Positions 25,001 through 35,269 of a DNA stretch of 64,000 nt are shown here, one piece after another (the stretch's first letter is position 1; each line of letters starts with the position of its first letter). A model generated the notes under the pieces. It saw only the letters and a list, made by a program, of their open reading frames with translations, made no database searches and was not told the origin of the DNA. The stretch comes from Hemerocallis citrina (lineage: Eukaryota; Streptophyta; Magnoliopsida; Asparagales; Asphodelaceae). The position numbers and the translations under genes are program-made. The stretch covers positions 201,903,292 to 201,967,291 of the forward strand of contig CM030364.1 of the NCBI GenBank assembly GCA_017893485.1. Direction: 5' to 3'.

Positions 25001-28000
25001 TCATCTTTGTTCCCAGCCCAATCAGCATCAGAAAAGGCATGCAAGGTCAACGACGAATCACGATAAAGTTGCACACCATCATCTATTGTCCCAGTAAGAT
25101 ATGGTAAGAGACGTTTGACAAAGGCCCAATGTTCAGTTGTCGGTCGATGCATATATTGAGAAAGTTTATTAACTGCAAAGGCTATGTCAGGCCGTGTAAT
25201 TAATAAATATTGCAGACTTCCCACTATAGTCCGATACTCAGTAGGATCAGAAAGTGAAGAACCAGAAGTTAACATAAGCGATGGACTTGTTGGCATGGGA
25301 GTGAAAACTGCTTTCGCTTCTGTCATATGGGCTTGAGCGAGAATATCCATAATGTATCGTCTCTGAGAAAGAATTAATCCATGTTTATTGGGAACAACTT
25401 CCACACCTAAAAAATATGAAAGCACTCCAAGATCTTTTAGAGAAAAGCGACGAGCAAGAATTTCAATGAAATTGTTAACTATCCCATCATCAGATCCGGT
25501 AATGATTAGATCATCTACATAAACTAATATATACACAACATGATCAGCAAGAACTAACACAAATAAAGATGTGTCAGCATGAGAGTTTTTAAACCCAGAT
25601 TCCAGAAGAAAGGATCGAAGTTCTTGATACCATGCTCGAGGAGCCTGCTTGAGACCGTAAATGGCTTTTCTGAGTTTGCAAACATAAGAAGGCTTATCGG
25701 GATCAATTAAACCTGGTGGTTCAGTCATGTATACTGTTTCGAAGAGGTGTCCTTGTAAAAATGTGTTGACATCCAGTTGACGTAGAGACCACCCACGACT
25801 CACAGCAAGAGAGAGAACAACCCAAACAGTGGTAGGTTTGACTACAGGACTGAAAGTATCATAATAGTCAATGCCAGGTCGCTGATGAAACCCTTTGGCA
25901 ACTAAACGAGCTTTGTACCTGTCAAGAGATCCATCAGAGGTACATTTAGTCCTGAAAATCCATTTACATCCAACAATATTGTGGCTAGAATCATGAGGTA
26001 CTAGCTCCCACGTTCCATTTTGTACAAGAGCATCATATTCTTCAGACATAGCCTGACGCCATTTTGGATCTTTGAGAGCTTGAAATACTGTGGTTGGTTC
26101 AAGGTCATTTGATTTTCAGAGAGATGAGTATGTAGCGCCCTGAGTTCCACATTCTGGAAACTTGTGACACTTACCCAGAATCTTTACTTCAATGAGTACA
26201 CAACACAGGAAAACTACAGGAAATTAGAAACTTACATTTGCACAAGAAATTTATATCCTCAATTTGGATGTTTTCCGCAGCTCGAGTCTCCTGCTCCATA
26301 ATCAGCAATCCTGCAATTAGCAAACTGTGGGCACGTCAGTTGAATACAACTGACGCAATGCGGATGAAACCCACAATCTCCAAAATCCTCAACAATCAAT
26401 ATTTGATGCAGAAGAAAAATGTGAAAATCAAACCACAAGTGTCGGTGTATGCCATGATCTAGATTCTAATGCACACCATGCTCTTAATCTAATGCAAACT
26501 TGATTTGGAAATGTATGCATTCCATACTACATACTCCCTAAATCGAGTTCGTATTCTACAGATGATAGAGTTCAATTCCTCGCCATGCATCCTACTCTTG
26601 TACTCTTTCCTGTTTCTGACATTCATCTAGTGACTGGTAGAGTCTGCAGTACATGCGGTCTATTTTCGCTCCTGTAGTCGGATCGTGGTCCTTCTCCACT
26701 CCGAATGGCAGTGATCACCCTGTTCGTTCAGATCATGGTCCTTCTCCACTCCGACAGGATCGTGGTCTCTCCATTCCCGGCCAGGCCGGTGATCATCAGC
26801 TCTGCCGGAATCATGGTCTTTCTCCACTCCTGTCCCTACCAAAGTTATCGTGAACTTAAGGCAAATCGATAGGGCCATCCCTACTCCGCCAAGAGACTTA
26901 GAGTTACACTCTTGCTCCTTGTTCGTACTGATAACCCAGAACATAGACGGAAACTTGAGGGTCCATCTCCTAAGTTCCGACAGGACTTGTGACTTACGTC
27001 TGCATCCCGTTCTTATCACTAAATCCCAGAAATTAACAGTCGAGATCACGCCGCACGTGTTCCAAACGAGATGACGCCGCACGTGTCCCCTTGACAGGTG
27101 AGTACACGCCCAACTAGTATCTATCCTTACCAATCCTGAGTCACACAACTTAGGACTAACGCCTTTACTAATTTATACAACTTAGGTCAAATCTCACCCG
27201 CTTAATTCCTTCATTAATCACCACTTACTTTCTAGGTGAAATTATTAGTACATAAGGTCTCATTGTTCACAATTATACTAGATTATCATTACATTCTTAT
27301 TCTCAATTATTGGCCCAACTTGGCCCTTATCCGGTCCATATCCGGTGCATCTGGCCATATCAACGAATAACTCATGAGAAAGGCAATCACCATAAAAAGC
27401 ACATGTTATATCTCTGCATCTATAAGCAATTCATCATCGAGATAATACTCTTAACAAGTAGTTACTAAACATACATCTTATCATACATAGGAAAACTTCC
27501 GTCAATAAATTCTATAGCAAAGTTCATACTTCCATCTACCAACATGAGTCAAGTCTTCATTTGAGTCTATTAAGTCCACATTTCAACTTTCAAATTTATT
27601 CTAATCAATTTTTTACTTACTAATATAACCTTTCTCACATGACGTCTTACTATCTTACCAACATCATCACTACTTGCTAACATGACTAAAGCTTACTAAT
27701 ATGAGCAAGAGCATACTAACCTTAAGTTAATCTTACTAACATGAACAATATACTACACAAATCATCATAAAAATCACAACGTTACAATCTATAATCAACA
27801 ATCAAGCTATTGATCCAAAGACATGATTTTTATTTCATAATCAAGCATAAAAATTTCATCTTTACTCTTCTACTACCATTCTCATGCATAAAAGTGTAAT
27901 CTTTATAATTAAAAGATGAAGAACACCCACTACAATTTCTAGCAAGCATCAATCTTTCATTCCATACATAAAGAAAAAAAAAATAATAATACATAAGGTT

Positions 28001-28703
28001 TGAAGAATACCCACTTTGATTTGGTGAAAAAGTCTTCAATCGCCTTCTCCTCCTTGCTTCTTCTTGCTTCAATCCAATAGTAGTATAATAGTAGTAGCAG
28101 TAAAGTAGTAGAAGTAGTAAAGTAGCAGCGGTAGTAGTAGTGAAGTAGGCAGTAGTAGTAGCTTGAAGTAAGCAGTAGTAGCAATAGAAGTAAACATCAG
28201 CAGTAGTAAACAGTAGTAGTAGAAGTAATCAGTAGAAGTAGTAATAGGAGTAATAGTAGTAATAGTAGTAGTGAATAGCAGTAGAAGTAGTGGAAGACAG
28301 CAGCAGTAGAAGACAGTAGTAGACAGCAGTAGCAGTAGTTGGTAGTAAGAGTAGAAGTAGTAGTAATCAATAAGAATAGTAGTAATAGTAGTCAGTAAGA
28401 ATAGTAGTTAAGTAGCATATATATAGAGAAAGGGGGAAAGGAGCTGCTGTTGTTGCTACTAGCCAGTTCAAGAGAGAAGGAGAGGAGTGGAATTCTCTAG
28501 GAATAGCTTAGGTGTACCCCTTATTTGCATTTAGCCCCCTTAGTCTTTATATAATTTCACTTAACCCCCAAATAACCTTATTGGATTGGGATTTAAGAAA
28601 GAAATTGTTGGGCTTTTTAAAAAAAGAAAAAAGTTAAACATATGGATATGTTAAACAAAAAAAACATAGAAATAAAAAATAAAAAATAACAATGTCAATA
28701 CAC

Positions 28704-28747
<44 letters not shown>

Positions 28748-31700
28748 GGAGAAATCTTCGGTTGCACACTACTTTGGTGAGCACTCCGTGAGCACTCACG
28801 AACTAGAGACCCTATGAAAAATCCGAACCGCTCATATCGTTCTATGTCTTAGATAGCTTAATAATAAAAAATCAAGTAATTTGAAGTTCATTTGCCCATG
28901 ATTTACATCATCACAAAATTATATGGCTGAAAATTCTAACAGCTTGATGGATGGGCAAATGAACTTCAAATTACTTGATTTTTTATTGTTAGGCTATCTA
29001 AGGCATATAGAATAATATGAGCAGTTCGGATTTTTTATAGGGTCTCTAGTTCGTGAGTGCTCACGGAGTGCTCACCAAAAATAGTGTGCAACCGAAGGGA
29101 ACTCTCTCTCTCTCTATATATATATATATAACAATGCATATATATTTTTATTGTAAGAAAAGTAGTACATACTAGGGGTATTATAGAGTATGGAGGTTTA
29201 ATTTTTGGATGGGTTTGTGATGAGGACATCTTTCCTGTTTAGTTTAGGATTTTTATTTCAGTACCATTTTTGTTTCTGGCAATTATAGCCATATGTAATC
29301 TTTTTCGTATTTTTTAGATTTTGAGACTATTTTTTAGATTTTAAGAATATTTTGAGATTTTGTATCAAGATTTGTTTTGAATCTATTTATAGGCCTTGAG
29401 ATTAATGAGAAAGTATGTCATTCTTGATATAAAAAATTGTGTTGAGTTTTTGCTCTTCCTCTCTCTCTTTGTGTGATACAAGTGAGATCCAAATTATTAG
29501 GGTTTGTGATAAATCCTAATACAATTTTAGGGTTTGTGATAAACTCTAAAATTTATCCCCAAATTAAAATAATCTCCCAACTAAAATTACCTAAACCCTA
29601 ATTTTCCAAATCCCCAAAACAAAACCCAAAATCCCAACTCACTCAGCCGTCATCACCTTCGTCTTCTTCCTCTTCCCCAATCCCGACCAAAAAGTAAAAA
29701 CCCTAACCCATTCTCTTGTCATCCTTTTCCTCGCGCCAGACCCACTCCTTCGCCGTCGCCTTCCCATCGCCAACCCCCCTCGTCGGCGCTGCCTCTCCAC
29801 GCCACCAGAACTCTGACTCCTTCCTCTTTTCCTTTCGGCAACAACAAAACCCGCCCCGACCGCCGTCCTCTGTTCGCTCGACAACAGCACTCCCGGCCTC
29901 CGTTCCCCTTTCTATCGACTGCGACCCCATCGACGTCGCGCCGCACACCATCGGCGCCGCACCGAGACCCGCCAGACCAGATTCGCTTGCCATTGCTCTT
30001 GAGGTTCTTGCTGCCAGTACTGTTCAACCCTAGATCTACACAGAGCTCTTCGAACCCTCGGTATACTCTTTTCACTTTTTAAATATTTGTGTTCTATTGC
30101 TCTATTATCTATTATATTATCTGATTTGCCTGTCGTCCACAAAAATAATTGAGATTAAGTGTTCCACATGCTTGAGTAGAGTACGAATCAATATTGAATC
30201 TATTACTTGCTAAGAACGATTTAATTATTGATTGTAGAGTGAATTATTAATTGGGATTATTATTGTGATTCAGTTTTTGAAAATTCATTCAACCAATTAA
30301 TTGTTTAAAACTTTCAACTTTGATCCGCACCTACGTGTTGGTAAAATTAATCAATTAAGAATTTTGGAAATTCTCCATTTTAGGGTTAGTTTTACATCAG
30401 TTTGTGGATGTTATTTCTGGCTCGGGTGGTCATAGTGTAAGTGGGAGGTGGTTGGGGGAGTAGCGTATTGTGGGTTGTTGGTGCAGACGACTGTGGTGGC
30501 GTGGGATGGGAAGTAGTTGTAGAAGAAGTTGGGGTTGTGGTGTTGGAGGAATTATCTCACACAGGGGTTTTTGAGGAGCTTCAACTTCAGATGATGTAAC
30601 GAGTGGTGATGGTATATTATTAGAAGAAATTGGAATTGGTGGTGGAATCCAAGTGGTAATGGTAGTAGGGTTAGGACGAGAGGATTGAGTGGAAGGAGAT
30701 GCAAACAGAAATATGGACTTAACAAACTTAACATGCCGAGACACATATCTTTGATGTTGGAGGATCTAAACATAAGTAAGCACTTTGAGTTAAGGAGTAC
30801 CCAAGAAAGACACATGGTTTGGAACGAGGTTCTAATTTATGAGAGTTGTAGGGTCGTAACCAAGGGTAACATAGACAACCGAAGATTTTGAGTTTGGAAT
30901 AATTTGGTGGAGAACCAAAGATCATTTAATAAGGTGTGGAAAGAGAAAGTGTGGGGGTTGGCATGCGATTTATGAGATAAACTGTAGTGGCAAATGCATG
31001 AGACCAGTAAGTTAGAGGAAGAGAAGCGAGTGTGAGTAATGTGAGGCCAGCTTCAACTATGTGAAGATGTCGTCGTTCGGAAAAACCATTATGCTCAGGT
31101 GTGTGAGGTGGAGTGGTAAGGCAGTGTTCTAAAAAGCTGCCTAGGCTGCGCCTAGGCGCTAGGCGGCCCTCCAACACCTCGCCTAGGGCCTAGGCATTTA
31201 AGAAAATCAGTTAATGGTTCTAGGCGGTTAAAAGCGGATCTAGGCGGCGCGTAATCGGTGTAAGCGGGTCTAGGCGAGCTAGACCCGCTTAAATTTTTTT
31301 TTAAAAAAAGGGACCCGACTTATTCCAACCCGACCCGCTCTAATACACTCAAACCCCTAAAACTTCTTTCTCCTCTAAATCTCCCGTAAAAAAACTCTCA
31401 AATCAATTCTCTTCTTTAAATCCCTAATTCCTCTTCTCCAAAATCCCCAAATCACCTCCTCCGCCTCCCTCCTCGCAGTTGGAGGCTCCTTCCTCGCAGT
31501 CGGAGGCTCCCTCCTTTGCCTCCCTCCTTGCAGTCGTTGCTCGCAGTCATCAACACAACCTCTTCCGCCTCCCTCCTCGCAGTCGCAGCTCTCACTCACT
31601 CTGTCACTCATTCGTCAAAACCTCCTCCTCCACCTCCCTCCTTGCAGCTGCAGCTCGCTTCAACTTCAACCGACGTCAACACAACCTCTCTCTCCTTTCT

Positions 31701-34700
31701 TCAGCTTCAAAGTCAAGTCGTCAATACAACCACACACTGCCTCCCACCTTGCTTCACCTCCGACGTCAACATTACGTCCTCCGCTTCTCTCTCAAACTTC
31801 TCTTGACACAACCCTCCCCTATCCCCCGACTCAAGCCTCCCGCTTCCCCACACTGTTTGCTCCATGGATTGGAACAGCCGAACAGGTAATCTCCATTACT
31901 GATCTTCGTCATAGATTAATACTAGTCTAATAGAGGAGTATAGGATTATACAAAAAAAAAGACTAATAATAATACACCGATTCGATTTTGTAAAGCTCAT
32001 CCTGCAATTGCAAGGAGAAATATCAAGAGTAAGAATTGGTAACAACAAAACAAAACAAAATGATCAAATATATAAATAAAATATATACATACATAAATAA
32101 ATATATAATATATAAATAAAACCGCCTAGCACCTAGCCGCTTAAGCTTCGCTTACAAGGCCTAGGCGCTAGGCACCCATTGGCCGCTCGACTACCGCCTA
32201 GCGACTTTTAGAACATTGTGGTAAGGTGAGATATGCCATGAGTAGATAGAAAAGATGCAAGAGCGATATACTCATCACCATTATCAGAGTATAGTGTGGT
32301 TATGTTTGTGCCAAAATATTTTTCAACAATGGATTTGAATCTAATGAAAACTTCTTTAACTTCTGATTTTTGTTTAAGAGGATAAAACCACATATACTTA
32401 GTGAAATGATCGACAAAAATAACATAGTATTTAAATCCATCATGTGAGATAATTGGTGAAGTCCATACGTCAGAAAAGATTATTTGAAGTGGGTGAGATG
32501 ACATAACAGTGGACTCAGAAAAAGATAATTTATGAATCTTATTGCAATGACACGCATTACATGAAAATTGAGAAGACATAGAAGATGAAAATCCTAATTG
32601 ATACTTGGAAACAATATGCTTTAAAATTGGAAATGCAGGATGTCCTAATCTATGATGCCATTCCGAAGAGGTGGTTTTGATGGATGAAAAGGCAAGTAAT
32701 GGTGAAGATATCGGCCACTCATATACACCATCTTTAGTTTGACCCGTCATGAGGATTGCCCCGGTGCGAAGTTCCTTCACATGAAAAGAAGAGGGTAAAA
32801 ATTCTATGGAAACATTGTTAGAGGCACAAAACTGAGAAATAGATATCAAATTCTTTTGCATGTTAGGAACACATAAGACATTATTTAAGGTAAAAGTTGT
32901 TTTAGGAGTTGAGAGAAAAGTGGAACCAGTGTGAGTGATGGAAAGGCCCGTGTCATCTCCGATCATGATATGTCGTCAGTGCCAGTGTATGGTTCATGAA
33001 GAGACAGGTTGCTCAAGTCAGAAGTAACATGGTGAGAAGCCCCACTTTCTAAGAGCCATGATGGAGTATTGACAGTAGTTGTAGCAAATTGAGCTTGTGG
33101 CTGCCATGGTGAAGTCGTGCGATGCATTTGTGGGGTGGAATTGTTCGATGATTGAACCGGTACTATCCTAAAAGATGGGCATCTTTTGGCTGTGTGTCCT
33201 TGAATCCTACAAATTTGGCAATAACCCAAATATGGACGTGAAGGTGATTGTGAAGAGTGATTGGTTGGATTACTTGATGGACGCCAACCCGGGGTATTGT
33301 TTCCAAAGTTGGTCGATGGGCGCCAATTGCGACTTGTCAGATTTGCCATTGCTGGAAAGTAAGGCTTATCTTCTGGTTGTGTTGCTTGAAGTGATGCCTC
33401 AAAATTAAGTAGCTTCTCATGTAGTTCGTCAAAGGTAATAGGAGTGTCTCTTGCTTGAACAGCTTGCACCAACTCCTTGTAATCAGTATCAATGCTATCT
33501 AGTATTTTGTCAGTCAGATCTTCATCATCAATTGGAGCCCCGAGAAGTGTTAATTCATCAGCTCGAGCTTTTACCCTTTGGAGAAACTCAAGTGACATTC
33601 TGCGATCCTTTGGTTAAATCCTTTAACTGAGTTTTGACTTGCTTAATGTGTCCACGAGAAGGCTTGGCGTATGTGTTGGATAGGATGTTCCATGCGTCTC
33701 TAAAGGTTTTGGCTGCAGCAATAAATGGAATTATTGTTGGAGAGAGAGAACCAATAATAGCACTGAGGATTAGTTGATCTTGCCGAATCCATATGGAATG
33801 ATCTGGATTTGGTGTGGTGGTCTTGTTTTGAGTGACATTGGCTGGTGGACATGGTTTTGAACCATCGAGGTAACCAAAGAGGTCATAACCAAGAAACAGA
33901 GTGTTGAACTGGAACTTCCAGGAGGTGTAGTTGTTGGATGTGAGTTTTAGAGGGGCTTGTTCTGCAACATTTATACTTATACTGATGAGTGTTTGTGGTG
34001 ATTATTTGTATTGTGAATGATGGTGGCAGTGGAAGAATTATTGGTAGGTTGTGTGGTCATTGTGAGAGTGAAGCCACACTTTATTTCATTGATCAAAGTG
34101 ATATATATACAACATACATGATAAGTGTTGTAACTAAGCTGACAACTGTTGAGCCTGTTGAGCCAGAAGAATTGCTCAACAGTTGTTCCTAAAACTAAGA
34201 TAACAACTAACTACCAAAGATTAAGTCAAAGATAACAACAAACAAACTGAGATAATAACAAACAAACTAAGATAACAACGGACAAACAAATAGTCAGTTA
34301 GCTATTAGTTTGTTCCTTGTTTTTATACATTTAAGTGTGAAGTTACTGATATTTAAATAACCTTTTGCATGTTAGATCATTGTACATGTTCATCTGTACT
34401 ACTGTATAATGGGAGAAGAAGGATGTGTTTGGGCTTAAATGCACGTTCCTTCTCATATATTTTTCTTTAATATCAATCAACATTGGAAATTGAGGATAAT
34501 TGTTATGTATGAAAAAAATTAGTAATGCTTTTTCCTGATACCATATTACCATTAAGAAGATACGACACCTGCATTGCACTTCCTAATGATCTATTGAGTT
34601 GTAGTCCTAATCTTTATGCAACACATCTTCGAGCCTTGTCTTTCGTGTTTCACCTGCATATGACTAAGACATGGGGTTGTGGCTTATTGAAGTTAAACAT

Positions 34701-34897
34701 TACACTCTATCTAATTTATCCATCAACCTTTTGAGAAAATCAATATGAATGTTGTATTGTTATTTTGTGGAGTGTCCAATGCTGATTAGTTGTTTTTGCA
34801 GTTCAACAAGAATTTCTGTAACAAACTGGATGAGATTATCTGGAAACCACCAATTGAGAAGAGCAAGTCACGAATCACCAGGACATCAAAACGATGA
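18914..34897 (+). CDS. CIPK8: CIPK8-like protein kinase, 3' half (six exons)
   Basis: A CBL-interacting protein kinase (SnRK3 family), a Ser/Thr kinase switched on by calcium-loaded CBL sensors at the NAF motif. In Arabidopsis CIPK8 takes part in nitrate and salt responses. Exons: 18914-19036, 19306-19440, 20163-20279, 23795-23851, 24010-24084, 34802-34897, all phase 0 with GT-AG borders and no stops. They encode the end of the kinase domain (IRSDEWFRKNY), the NAF motif (LNAFDLIILSQGLNLSSLFD), the phosphatase-interaction region, and a tail ending ITRTSKR. The C-terminal KLDEIIWKPP favours CIPK8 over CIPK24/SOS2. No exon for the ATP-binding loop, HRDLKPEN or activation loop lies in the 18.9 kb upstream. 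The last intron is 10.7 kb and holds Copia-B. The gene may be intact with a giant intron, or a truncated copy. Confidence 0.9.
19306..19440 (+). CDS. CIPK8: CIPK8-like exon with NAF/FISL motif
   Basis: Acceptor TATTAAG, donor GAG/GTAAGT. 45 codons. NAFDLIILSQGLNLSSLF is the CBL-binding autoinhibitory NAF motif and is fully conserved here. The first codons are variable in the family. Confidence 0.92.
20163..20279 (+). CDS. CIPK8: CIPK8-like exon: PP2C-interaction region
   Basis: Acceptor CTGACAG, donor AAG/GTACAG. 39 codons, including HETRFLSHKPA and VVAQSMGYKTHIRNYK, matching the PPI region that binds ABI-type phosphatases in the family. Confidence 0.92.
20389..20560 (+). mobile_element. Short Helitron in CIPK8-like intron 3
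   Basis: Begins TCTATAACCATTATAATGGG and ends with a GATGTGCATCG...TGT hairpin remnant followed by AAATTACTAG/T. Start with TC, end with CTAG and the A/T target match the non-autonomous Helitrons at 37826 and 57925 of this window. About 172 bp, no coding. Confidence 0.78.
21040..22960. repeat. Foldback of about 75-bp repeats in intron 3
   Basis: The left part contains units such as GAAATT...TTTCTCGAA, AAAAAATGGTGG and ATAGCCCACAAAA. From about 21950 to 22860 the same units run in the opposite direction (GGCCAATTTTGAGAAATT, TTTTGTGGGCTATAGTCCA). The switch of direction is near 21900-21960, and the last unit near 22900 is again in the first direction. A non-repeat insert lies at about 21240-21570. 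The structure suggests a foldback or MULE-like element. No protein is supported. Confidence 0.72.
23795..23851 (+). CDS. CIPK8: CIPK8-like exon, 19 codons
   Basis: Acceptor CTCTGCAG, donor GAA/GTGAGT. Encodes MRVEGLSADKTTYFSVMLE, closely matching the corresponding short exon of CIPK8 proteins. Confidence 0.92.
24010..24084 (+). CDS. CIPK8: CIPK8-like exon, 25 codons
   Basis: Acceptor CTGCTGCAG, donor AAG/GTCAGT. Encodes IFEVAPSIFMVEIQRAAGD and then VAEYLK, a conserved part of the regulatory C-terminus. The next exon is 10.7 kb away. Confidence 0.92.
24323..24560 (-). repeat. Copia-B 3' LTR
   Basis: On + it starts TGAAGCCACACTTTATTTC and ends GTCAGTTAGCTATTAG. It is nearly identical to 34069-34308; the visible differences are a few substitutions and small indels, so insertion is not very ancient. 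Confidence 0.93.
24567..26129 (-). pseudogene. Copia-B reverse transcriptase and RNase H
   Basis: The minus-strand ORF at 26049-24904 covers most of RT: VGCKWIFRTK, ARLVAKGFHQ, FSPVVKPTTVWVVLSLA, LDVNTFLQGHL, YGLKQAPRAWY and the catalytic YVDDLIITG, then LGVEVV and RPDIAFAVN. RNase H begins with SDADWAGNKDD. A frameshift near 24905 moves the end to 24809-24567 (YCDNIGATQL, HVAVDFHFIRE, DALTKPLP). The sequence upstream of 26049 continues the frame up to the solo LTR at 26130. RT-RNase H makes cDNA in the particle. Catalytic residues are kept but the frame is broken. Confidence 0.93.
28075..28415. repeat. TAG/CAG trinucleotide repeat in LTR copy 2
   Basis: Imperfect (AGT)n/(AGC)n; the reverse-complement equivalent of the tract at 2058-2412. 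Confidence 0.88.
28756..29097. mobile_element. Foldback MITE, 342 bp, in LTR copy 2
   Basis: Terminal inverted repeats of about 105 bp start CTTCGGTTGCACACTA, then GGTGAGCACTCCGTGAGCAC, CTAGAGACCCTAT and ATCCGAAC. An inner inverted pair, GAAGTTCATTTGCCCAT / ATGGGCAAATGAACTTC, extends the palindrome. It sits in a TA/GA microsatellite, absent at the equivalent place of copy 1, so the TSD is masked. No coding capacity. Confidence 0.9.
29218..30399 (+). mobile_element. Solo LTR family B, copy 2, inside Copia-B
   Basis: 1182 bp, TGATGAGGACATC...TTTTACATCA, with a perfect 5-bp TSD gtttg (29213-29217 and 30400-30404). It matches 15455-16870 on the opposite strand. No internal domain. It inserted only 32 bp from the Gypsy solo LTR, in the Copia-B linker. 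Its GC-rich middle (29640-30030) gives overlapping ORFs on both strands that are not supported as genes. Confidence 0.93.
30405..31121 (-). pseudogene. Copia-B integrase C-terminal part and linker
   Basis: Minus strand: TPEHNGFSERRHLHIVE with the catalytic-Glu region, then YWSHAFATTVYLINRMPTP, CLCYPWLRPYN, KLEPRSKPCVFLGYS, and a Pro/Ser-rich linker. It continues the reading that stops at 32219, on the far side of the hAT insertion. The Glu of the DDE set lies in the NGFSERR stretch. The linker runs into the solo LTR at 30399. Confidence 0.9.
31122..32218. mobile_element. hAT element, non-autonomous, inside Copia-B integrase
   Basis: 1097 bp with a perfect 8-bp TSD tggtaagg (31114-31121 and 32219-32226). 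Inverted ends: CAGTGTTCTAAAA on the left and CAATGTTCTAAAA on the right (minus). Subterminal CCTAGGCGCTAGGCGG-type repeats occur at both ends, a known hAT style. The middle contains a CT-rich, gene-like segment (31350-31880: CCTCCTCC, SerThr-rich ORFs) but no transposase. It splits the integrase gene of Copia-B cleanly. Confidence 0.95.
32219..32966 (-). pseudogene. Copia-B GAG-pre-integrase and integrase core
   Basis: Starts after a frameshift from the protease part. Motifs: NVLCVPNMQKNLISISQ, GVYEWPI, WHHRLGHPAFPIL, CNACHCNKIHKL, IIFSDVWTSP with the first Asp, YYVIFVDHFTKYMWFYPL, and TTLYSDNGDEYI with the second Asp. It is interrupted by the hAT element at 32218 and resumes at 31121. The zinc-binding HHCC is recognisable. 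Confidence 0.93.
32963..34060 (-). pseudogene. Copia-B Gag and protease
   Basis: The minus-strand ATG at 34060, nine bases inside the 5' LTR, starts MTTQPTNNSS and runs through LKLTSNNYTSWKFQFNTLF and GYLDGS to about 33600. There a frameshift moves reading to the ORF at 33598-32963 (FLQRVKARADELTLLG, zinc knuckle CQICRIQGHTAKRC). The protease begins WLLESGASHHV. The usual catalytic Asp of D-S/T-G is Glu here (codon GAA), expected to kill protease activity. A second frameshift follows TGTDD. There is no obvious tRNA-iMet primer site between LTR and ATG. Confidence 0.92.
34069..34308 (-). repeat. Copia-B 5' LTR
   Basis: Near-identical to 24323-24560. A 9-bp internal repeat (GAGCCTGTTGAGCC) and loss of one AACTAAC repeat distinguish it. 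Confidence 0.92.
34802..34897 (+). CDS. CIPK8: CIPK8-like terminal exon
   Basis: Acceptor TGTTTTTGCAG. 31 codons and a TGA stop at 34895-34897. Encodes FNKNFCNKLDEIIWKPP then a basic tail, as expected after VAEYLK of the previous exon, although Copia-B and its insertions lie between them. Confidence 0.92.
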   Translation, partial: FNKNFCNKLDEIIWKPPIEKSKSRITRTSKR

Positions 34898-35216
34898 AAG
34901 TCCTCTGTATTTTTTTCTTACAGGTAGCTCTAGCAAATTTGGTTTCCATTTTGAGGTAAAAAATTCGATGTAACTAATTGACTTTTGTTTCAGAGATCCA
35001 GTTACACAAAGCCAAATCTTTTAAGCAGGGGCACTACAAGAGTTATTATTATTATTATTATTATTATTTTCCTTCTAGTTGATCTTTGTTACTGATTTAC
35101 ATAGAGTATGGTTCAGATACTGGCATAGAGCTTCAGTGAACAACTTCACGACAGAAACCTCCTTCCGATTAAGGTGTCTCTCATTTCGCTCCCTGTTATT
35201 ACATCATGGGAAATTA

Positions 35217-35269
<53 letters not shown>

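Larger units (their letters stand above)
26130..29185 (-). mobile_element. Gypsy-type solo LTR, copy 2, inside Copia-B
   Basis: A 3056-bp segment starting TGTAGCGCCCTGAG on + and ending GGGGTATTATA, flanked by perfect 5-bp duplications gagta (26125-26129 and 29186-29190). No internal domain is present, so it is a solo LTR left by recombination between two LTRs. It splits Copia-B between integrase linker and RT. It is an inverted copy of 1658-5154 and carries a foldback MITE at 28756-29097. Confidence 0.92.
24323..34308 (-). mobile_element. Copia-B LTR retrotransposon with three nested insertions
   Basis: A complete-length Ty1/Copia element, antisense to the CIPK8-like gene, within its last intron. 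LTRs of about 240 bp lie at 24323-24560 (3') and 34069-34308 (5'). Gag, protease, integrase, RT and RNase H follow in Copia order on the minus strand. After subtracting insertions at 26130-29185, 29218-30399 and 31122-32218 the element is about 4.6 kb, normal for Copia. A purine tract (CTTGAGGGGGCC on -) precedes the 3' LTR. I could not find a clean TSD. Gag-Pol has frameshifts and a changed protease active site, so it is not autonomous. Lineage is possibly Ale/Retrofit (inference). Confidence 0.93.

Noticed and set aside
29639..30142. Overlapping ORFs on both strands (83-118 codons)
   Set aside because: They lie in the GC-rich centre of a solo LTR with a clear TSD; ORFs on both strands reflect base composition.
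31375..31889. Ser/Pro-rich ORFs of 78-136 codons
   Set aside because: CT-rich interior of the hAT element; no domain or intron support. Kept only as a possible captured leader.
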